Below are positions 8,327-12,892 of a stretch of DNA of 12,892 nt, piece after piece (the first letter of the stretch is position 1; each line of letters starts with the position of its first letter). The stretch is from Hyphomicrobiales bacterium. GTDB lineage: Bacteria > Pseudomonadota > Alphaproteobacteria > Rhizobiales > JAJFHB01. The notes beneath the pieces are model-generated. The model worked only from the letters and a program-made list of their open reading frames with translations. It was not told where the DNA came from and ran no database searches. The DNA lies in assembly GCA_021775795.1 (NCBI GenBank), contig JAJFHB010000088.1:1-12892 (forward strand), read 5' to 3'. A program made the translations under genes and the position numbers.

Positions 8327-9148
8327 TCAGGCAGTGCAAACAAAGGTCATGGTTCTGATCCTGCGGTCCGACAGGTTTCGCACCTGATTTTTGACCATCG
8401 CAGGAAAATCGGCGCCTAGAAACGTGTCAAATGTAACCGGTGGAGGCCCTGATGTTGCTATGCCGGCGGCCATCTTTTCAAACCAGGCTTGGCTCTCATC
8501 GGTTGAGTCGTGAATTCCCCGGACCTCAAACCCAGCCGTTGTCAGCAACGCCTGCATTTCATCGCCTGTTTCCAGGTGACTGATCGACGGCTCCCGAGCC
8601 CAGGGAACCGGGAAAAGCACATCACCACCCTCGCCCTGGAGGACATCATAAACGGCAAATACAGCGCCGGGCTTCAACACACGCTGCGCCTCTGCATACA
8701 TTCTGTCCTTGGCTGCGATGTTCATGGCGACATGGATTGTCATCGCTGCATCGAATTCATTGTCTGCAAACGGCAGTTCCGTCGCATCGCCCTGCTGGAA
8801 AGCTACAATGTGGTTCAAACCGACCCATTCGGACAGAGAAGTTGCAGCGTCGCAAAATGCCGGCGTCAGATCGACGCCCGTAACGTGGCAGCCGGTTTCC
8901 TCAGCGACAGTCCGCGCAGGACCTCCCAGACCACTGCCGATATCCAGGACACGGCTTTCGGGACCTAATTGCATCGTGCGGGCAAGTTCAAGCGTCGCCT
9001 TGCGGCCGCGAATGTGAAACTCATCGACGGCTGCCAGATCGGAGGTCGTCACTGTCGATAAACTTTTTCCGGCGCGCTGAAGGCGTTCCGCGATGACCTC
9101 GGTTAACTTCCGGTCACCGCCATAGTGGTCCGCTACAGTATCATTCAT
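8327..9148 (-). CDS. SAM-dependent methyltransferase, class I (sarcosine/dimethylglycine methyltransferase-like)
   Basis: The 273-residue product has a complete class I methyltransferase core: motif I VLDIGSGLGG (67-76), the acidic end of strand 2 in VTGVDLT (D93), GDATELPFADNEFD (120-133) and RVLKPGAVFAVYDV (156-169). The N-terminal DEFHIRGRKAT and the later FPVPWAREPSISHL are characteristic of a subgroup that includes glycine-betaine-forming sarcosine/dimethylglycine methyltransferases, but many members of this subgroup act on other small molecules, so the substrate is open. The ATG at 9148 is preferred over the one at 9181 because GGAG at 9155-9158 lies six bases upstream and the extra residues do not look family-like. 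It is the first gene of a probable three-gene operon with the GMC oxidoreductase and the small Tat-leader gene, and is divergent from the secreted protein gene at 9341. Confidence 0.92.
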   Translation of the reverse strand: MNDTVADHYGGDRKLTEVIAERLQRAGKSLSTVTTSDLAAVDEFHIRGRKATLELARTMQLGPESRVLDIGSGLGGPARTVAEETGCHVTGVDLTPAFCDAATSLSEWVGLNHIVAFQQGDATELPFADNEFDAAMTIHVAMNIAAKDRMYAEAQRVLKPGAVFAVYDVLQGEGGDVLFPVPWAREPSISHLETGDEMQALLTTAGFEVRGIHDSTDESQAWFEKMAAGIATSGPPPVTFDTFLGADFPAMVKNQVRNLSDRRIRTMTFVCTA

Positions 9149-9154
9149 GTTCTT

Positions 9155-9158
9155 CTCC
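9155..9158 (-). promoter_or_regulatory. Ribosome-binding site of the methyltransferase gene
   Basis: GGAG on the minus strand, six bases before the ATG at 9148. It favours this start over the in-frame ATG at 9181. Confidence 0.75.
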
Positions 9159-9217
9159 GGTCTGATCAAACAGGTCCCCAAGGATGCTAGGTCGTTTGCG
9201 GTTGCTGGTCCATGGGC

Positions 9218-9266
9218 GCGTTGGCTGGTACATTAACGCCAATGCACTCGCCGCCGTTGAAGTGCA
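9218..9266. promoter_or_regulatory. Two adjacent dyads in a divergent intergenic region (candidate operators)
   Basis: The first dyad is GCGTTGGC, 12 bases, GCCAATGC (9218-9245; seven of eight pairs Watson-Crick and one G-T). The second is TGCACT, 12 bases, AGTGCA (9243-9266; six perfect pairs). They abut, share the same 12-base spacing, and sit between the divergent methyltransferase and secreted-protein genes. The second dyad overlaps the proposed -35 of the rightward gene. The two arms are not the same sequence, so one protein binding both is not implied. Confidence 0.35.
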
Positions 9267-9285
9267 GGTGCGTCCGTGAAATACT
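9257..9285 (+). promoter_or_regulatory. Candidate promoter of the secreted-protein gene
   Basis: TTGAAG (9257-9262), a 17-base spacer and AATACT (9280-9285) match the sigma-70 consensus at four of six positions in each hexamer. Transcription would begin near 9292, about 50 bases before the ATG at 9341. It is plausible rather than strong. Confidence 0.4.
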
Positions 9286-9340
9286 TCTGCCGTAATTCAA
9301 CGCCAGTTTACCCGCCGACAAATGCAATCCAGAGGTTCTC

Positions 9341-9976
9341 ATGAAGCCAGTACGCAACGCTGCCTTGTTTGCTCTTGCCGCAGCATTCCCATTTGCAAGT
9401 GTGTCAGCCGACGACACACCCAACCTGCATCCCCTTGAGGCAGCTTGTGTGGAATACGAGGTGAGTGGTGATCTGCAGACGGGAACCGTCACCAAGTGTC
9501 ACCGCGACTATGGTTACGAACAGTATGAAATACAAATGCTCACAATGAGTATTGCCGGCATGTCCCAGTCGACCAGCCAGCACAACATCACGATCGGCGA
9601 CACGATATACGCCTTTGACCTGTCGACCAACACAGGAACGAAAACGATCAACCCCATGTATGAGGACATTGTTGCCTCAATGCAGAACACCAGCCCGGAA
9701 GAGATGGGGAAATCAATGGTCGCTGCCATGGGGTTCGCGCCAACGGGTGAGACGGAAACGGTTGCCGGCGAAACATGTGATGTCTACGCCTCACCGCAGC
9801 TCGGTTCGACCTGTCTGACAGCGGGCGGTCTCGTACTTCGGCAATCGGTTTTTGGAGACGTGCGCATCGCGACAAGTGTTGCCATTGGTGACGGTGGAGA
9901 TGACGCCAACTACCGACTGCATGAAACCGTTCCGATTACTGATGGGCCGGACTTGTCCAACATTCTGAATCAATAG
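9341..9976 (+). CDS. Secreted/periplasmic four-cysteine protein of unknown function
   Basis: The 211-residue product begins with a Sec signal peptide: basic MKPVR, a hydrophobic core to about residue 19, and a likely cleavage after VSA (residue 23) before DD. The mature part has four cysteines only (36, 53, 146, 158), which could form two disulfides in the periplasm. It is rich in Thr, Ser and Gly, and alternating polar/hydrophobic segments such as NITIGDTIYAFDLS suggest beta strands. The segment ETVAGETCDVYA followed by LGSTCLTAGGLVLRQ recalls DUF4412-like beta-sheet periplasmic proteins, a weak resemblance that I would not use for naming. AGAGG lies five bases before the ATG. The hydratase-like gene follows after 28 bases on the same strand, so co-transcription is likely, though no functional link is evident. 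Confidence 0.85.
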   Translation: MKPVRNAALFALAAAFPFASVSADDTPNLHPLEAACVEYEVSGDLQTGTVTKCHRDYGYEQYEIQMLTMSIAGMSQSTSQHNITIGDTIYAFDLSTNTGTKTINPMYEDIVASMQNTSPEEMGKSMVAAMGFAPTGETETVAGETCDVYASPQLGSTCLTAGGLVLRQSVFGDVRIATSVAIGDGGDDANYRLHETVPITDGPDLSNILNQ

Positions 9977-10004
9977 GTTCTCAGGTGATTGCAGGCTTGG
10001 AAGC

Positions 10005-10799
10005 ATGACGTTTGGTCAAAAAGAGATAGCGGCCGCTGCCGAACTTCTCACAAAGGCGCGCCTCGACAATGCGGTAATTGACGCCATTCCTGAGGCCATT
10101 CGCCCCGGCAATCTGGCGGAAGCTTATGCGGTTCAGGATGCCTTCATACAATCCCTGGGCTGGGAGATTGGTGGCTGGTATTGCGCCTGCACGAATGTTT
10201 CCATACAGAAACTTCTCAGCCTTGATGAGCCTTACTATGCTCGTCTTTTCAAGGATCACATCTTTGCAAGTCCGTGCGTGTTGAGGTCGGCTGATTACCC
10301 GCCCATGGTGCTTGAGTGTGAATTCGGTTTTCGCCTCGGCGCAGATTTGCCAAGCCGCGAAGAGCCGTACAGTCGTGAGGAAGTCGAAACGGCCATCGCG
10401 GCAGTTCATCCAACAATTGAGGTTGTGGCCGGGCATTTGAAAGACTGGCCAAATCAGGATGTCTGGTCCGTCATCGCAGACAACGGTACCGATGGAGCAC
10501 TTATCTGTGGCGAGGGCGTTGCGGATTGGCGCAAATTGGATCTGACCAACATGCCGGTCACACTGAAAGTGAACGGAAAGATTGAGCGCGAAGGCGCGGG
10601 CATCAATGTGCTGGGTGATCCGGTTGCTTCCTTCGTCTGGCTCGTCAACGCGCGGGCGCGGGACGGAGAGGGGCTCAAGTCAGGTCACATCCACAATACA
10701 GGCACTGCAACGGACATTTTCTGGGTCAGTCCTGGAGACGATGTTGTCGCGAGTTTCGCAGGCCTTGGAAATGTTCAGTTGAGAGTTTCTCCGGACTGA
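10005..10799 (+). CDS. 2-keto-4-pentenoate hydratase-like protein (FAH fold, MhpD/HpcG group)
   Basis: The 264-residue product has the fold and length of 2-keto-4-pentenoate hydratases and 4-oxalocrotonate decarboxylases, which act in meta-cleavage of aromatics. The metal-ligand glutamates are kept: E104 and E106 in LECEFGF and E139 in TIEVV, at nearly the same positions as E106/E108/E139 in HpcG. Also conserved are the DEPYYARLF loop, IADNGTDGALICGE, the INVLGDP segment and SPGDDVVASFAGLGNVQLRV. Where the family has GWKVGATN, this protein has GWYCACTN (57-64), so the active-site lysine (K60 in HpcG) is tyrosine 59; the usual late SCTG also reads NTGTATD. Metal binding may remain but hydratase activity is doubtful. 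No other aromatic-degradation gene is in the window. It starts 28 bases after the secreted-protein gene. Confidence 0.88.
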   Translation: MTFGQKEIAAAAELLTKARLDNAVIDAIPEAIRPGNLAEAYAVQDAFIQSLGWEIGGWYCACTNVSIQKLLSLDEPYYARLFKDHIFASPCVLRSADYPPMVLECEFGFRLGADLPSREEPYSREEVETAIAAVHPTIEVVAGHLKDWPNQDVWSVIADNGTDGALICGEGVADWRKLDLTNMPVTLKVNGKIEREGAGINVLGDPVASFVWLVNARARDGEGLKSGHIHNTGTATDIFWVSPGDDVVASFAGLGNVQLRVSPD

Positions 10800-10892
10800 T
10801 CCTACTTGCTGGGACTCAATGTTGATTGGCTGGAAGCTTGAGGTAATCGCTTGCTGGACACCGGTGGAGTCGAATCGTAGGTTATCAAAATC

Positions 10893-12851
10893 TTGAACGG
10901 AACGGTTGGGTGGCAGGTGCCCTCGGAGCGACAGGAACGGAGGCTTGCGGCCATTCTGGCAACTGACATGGTCGCGTATTCGCGGTTCATGGAAGCTGAC
11001 GAGACCGGCACGTTGGCGGCACTGAATGAGCGCCGCCGTGAAATCATTGACCCGGCAATCACTGACCATCGTGGCCGCATCGTCAAGACCACGGGCGACG
11101 GTCTGTTGGTAGAATTTGCCAGTGTGGTTGATGCGGTTGGCTGCGCGGTTTCCTTTCAACGGGCCATGGCTGCACGCAACGACGGTATTCCGGAAGACCA
11201 GCAAATACGCTTCCGTGTCGGCATCAATCTTGGTGACATCATTGTTGAGGGCAATGACATCTTCGGCGAGGGTGTCAACATTGCCGCGCGCATCGAATCT
11301 CTGGCGGAGCCCGGTGGTGTTTCTGTCTCTGCTGCAGTTCATCAGCAGTTGAAGTCAAAAATCGACATAGAATACGAAGATCAGGGTCTTCAGAGCGTCA
11401 AGAATATTGAAGAACCCATACACATCTACAAGCTGCTGCTTGAGCCCCAAAACAAGGAAGTTGAAGCGGCAGTCACTCCTTCAGTTGGGATACGGCCTAT
11501 GCCCGCCGTGGCTTTTGCCGTGGTGCTGGTGTTTTGTCTGTCAGCGGGCGCTCTCTGGTGGAATTACGGCGCACCAGATCCGGAACCTGCGGGGCCAGAT
11601 GATAGCATTTTGTCGGCAACAGATGACCGCACCATAGCGGTGCTGCCGTTTCAGAACCTCTCGAATGATGAAGCGCACGACTATTTTGCAGATGGAATTG
11701 CTGAAGACATTATCACGGACCTGTCGAAGATCGCCGGCCTCTTTGTGATCGCGCGCAACACGTCGTTTCAGTATCGGGACGGGTCCGAAGATCTTGTCCA
11801 GGTCGGGCGTGACCTTGGGGTCAGATATATACTGGAAGGATCTGTTCGCCGCGCCGGTGATCAAGTGCGCATCAACGCGCAGCTCATCGATGCATCGACG
11901 GGTGGCCATGTCTGGGCGGAACGCTATGACGGCACGATGGATAATGTGTTCGCGGCTCAGGATAGGGTTACCGACCTCATCATAGGTGCCCTGCGCGTTC
12001 AGCTCACACCATCGGAGCAGAAGGCTATCGACGAGCACGGCACGGACAAGCCGGACGCCTATGATGCCTACTTGCGTGGGTTGAGACTAATATCCGATCG
12101 GCGCCGGCTTGATGTGGAGGCAAATGATGCTGCACAGGCTGCGTTTATGGAAGCCGTTCGTATCGACCCGGAATACGCACTCGCGTATGCCGGTCTCGCC
12201 TGGGCGAAATGGCTCTACATTGAAACCGTGAGCGAACAATTTCCTTATCAGGAGATAGCGGACCTGGCAGAACGGTCGATCAGCATCACAGACAACGCCT
12301 TGGCACACAGAGCGTTAGCGAAACAGTATTTCGCGCCAATGGGTTTTTGGTCCACAAGTACGAGCCAGCCAGAGCTGGCCGTTCTCGAGCTCGAAAGCGC
12401 GCGCAAACTGCAGCCGAACGATCCCGACGTGCTCGCAGATCTGGCGATGGGATTGCCGTTTGTCGGCCGCCCGGAAGAGGCTATAACGCTCCTGCAAAGA
12501 GCACGTGAGTTGAACCCCAATCATCCCACCTGGTACTTCGCGCCGTTGGGGATAGCCTTGCTGTTAAATGGCGAGGCAGAGCGCGCCGTTGAGCATTTGC
12601 GTATCTGGACGGAAGCTAACGAGCACTGGCAAACACCCTACATTTTTCTGGCTTCCGCGCTCGGCAACGCGGGTGACATTGCAGCCGCCCAAGTGGCGCT
12701 GGACAAGTACCATGACATGTGGGGTTACGTTTCCACACTCCGCGCGGTCCGCACGCACTGGGTGATGGATGCAGACGAGGAAGAAATTTTTATGAACGGG
12801 CTTCGCCTCGCTGGCATGCAGGAAACTGTGATCCAGGAAGAAATCAAGTGA
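10893..12851 (+). CDS. Membrane-bound class III adenylate/guanylate cyclase with TolB-like and TPR regions
   Basis: The product is up to 652 residues. Residues ~17-180 form a class III cyclase domain with the catalytic set intact: metal aspartates D25 (ATDMVAYS) and D69 (TTGDGLLVEF), base-selecting K65 and D122 (DIFGEGVN), and transition-state N129 and R133 in VNIAARIE. The Lys/Asp pair favours ATP over GTP. One membrane helix follows at ~203-223, then a FlgO/TolB-N-like domain (~245-372, beginning TIAVLPFQNLS and including YILEGSVRR and GGHVWAERYDG), then helical TPR-type repeats to about residue 600. With the cyclase in the cytosol the rest should be periplasmic, so it may sense an envelope signal. 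No ATG exists before the catalytic motif: TTG at 10893 is the longest start, after an in-frame TAG at 10878; GTG at 10917 is also possible and gives an N-terminus closer to family norms. It stands 93 bases after the hydratase-like gene. Confidence 0.93.
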   Translation: MNGTVGWQVPSERQERRLAAILATDMVAYSRFMEADETGTLAALNERRREIIDPAITDHRGRIVKTTGDGLLVEFASVVDAVGCAVSFQRAMAARNDGIPEDQQIRFRVGINLGDIIVEGNDIFGEGVNIAARIESLAEPGGVSVSAAVHQQLKSKIDIEYEDQGLQSVKNIEEPIHIYKLLLEPQNKEVEAAVTPSVGIRPMPAVAFAVVLVFCLSAGALWWNYGAPDPEPAGPDDSILSATDDRTIAVLPFQNLSNDEAHDYFADGIAEDIITDLSKIAGLFVIARNTSFQYRDGSEDLVQVGRDLGVRYILEGSVRRAGDQVRINAQLIDASTGGHVWAERYDGTMDNVFAAQDRVTDLIIGALRVQLTPSEQKAIDEHGTDKPDAYDAYLRGLRLISDRRRLDVEANDAAQAAFMEAVRIDPEYALAYAGLAWAKWLYIETVSEQFPYQEIADLAERSISITDNALAHRALAKQYFAPMGFWSTSTSQPELAVLELESARKLQPNDPDVLADLAMGLPFVGRPEEAITLLQRARELNPNHPTWYFAPLGIALLLNGEAERAVEHLRIWTEANEHWQTPYIFLASALGNAGDIAAAQVALDKYHDMWGYVSTLRAVRTHWVMDADEEEIFMNGLRLAGMQETVIQEEIK

Positions 12852-12852
12852 A

Positions 12853-12885
12853 GTGCCCGTATAGGTTATCCGCAAACACGGGCAC
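12853..12885 (+). terminator. Stem-loop after the cyclase gene, possible terminator
   Basis: GTGCCCGT (12853-12860) and ACGGGCAC (12878-12885) form a perfect eight-base-pair stem with a 17-base loop, starting one base after the cyclase stop codon. No T-run follows in the seven bases that remain before the window edge, so intrinsic termination is not proven; it could also protect the transcript end. Confidence 0.45.
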
Positions 12886-12892
12886 GAAGAAA

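Noticed and set aside
9187..9495. Minus-strand frame of 102 codons overlapping the secreted-protein gene
   Set aside because: Half of it is antisense to a well-formed signal peptide gene, it has no recognisable motif or ribosome-binding site, and the remainder is the divergent promoter region.

Overview
The window reads as ordinary chromosome from an alphaproteobacterium. The groESL operon carries a CIRCE operator, the GroEL N-terminus and alpha-type segments look alphaproteobacterial, and there is a class III cyclase fused to TolB-like and TPR regions of a kind common in Hyphomicrobiales and relatives. Base composition is moderately GC-rich and even throughout. I see no insertion sequence, phage gene, tRNA, rRNA or CRISPR array. 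Genus cannot be fixed from sequence alone.

Layout. (1) Positions 1-1781, plus strand: the 3' part of a class II aldolase/adducin-family gene, then a membrane-anchored, histidine-rich protein of unknown function. (2) Positions 1791-5370, minus strand: groES-groEL with a clear sigma-70 promoter, a CIRCE operator and a strong intrinsic terminator, followed by a separate FemAB/CelD-like GNAT acyltransferase. (3) Positions 5439-6497, plus strand: a divergent arginase/agmatinase-fold gene whose metal site lacks the usual first histidine. (4) Positions 6519-9148, minus strand: a tight three-gene unit of SAM-dependent methyltransferase, GMC flavoprotein oxidoreductase and a short protein with a Tat-like leader. 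(5) Positions 9341-12851, plus strand: a secreted four-cysteine protein, a 2-keto-4-pentenoate hydratase-fold protein lacking the family's active-site lysine, and a membrane-bound adenylate/guanylate cyclase.

How the genes may work together. groES and groEL form the chaperonin, predicted to be repressed by HrcA at CIRCE. The methyltransferase, oxidoreductase and Tat-leader gene are spaced 23-27 bases apart and are probably one transcript; a small-molecule modification or oxidation role is likely but the substrate is unknown. The secreted protein and the hydratase-like gene are 28 bases apart and may be co-transcribed. The cyclase probably signals from the inner membrane through cAMP or cGMP. 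The other genes show no obvious shared pathway.

The points most worth a second look are the two enzyme-fold proteins with altered catalytic residues (5439-6497 and 10005-10799), the three-gene redox/methylation unit, the unknown histidine-rich family at 600-1781, and two adjacent dyads in the divergent intergenic region near 9218-9266. No strong case for a wholly new defence or mobile system is visible.
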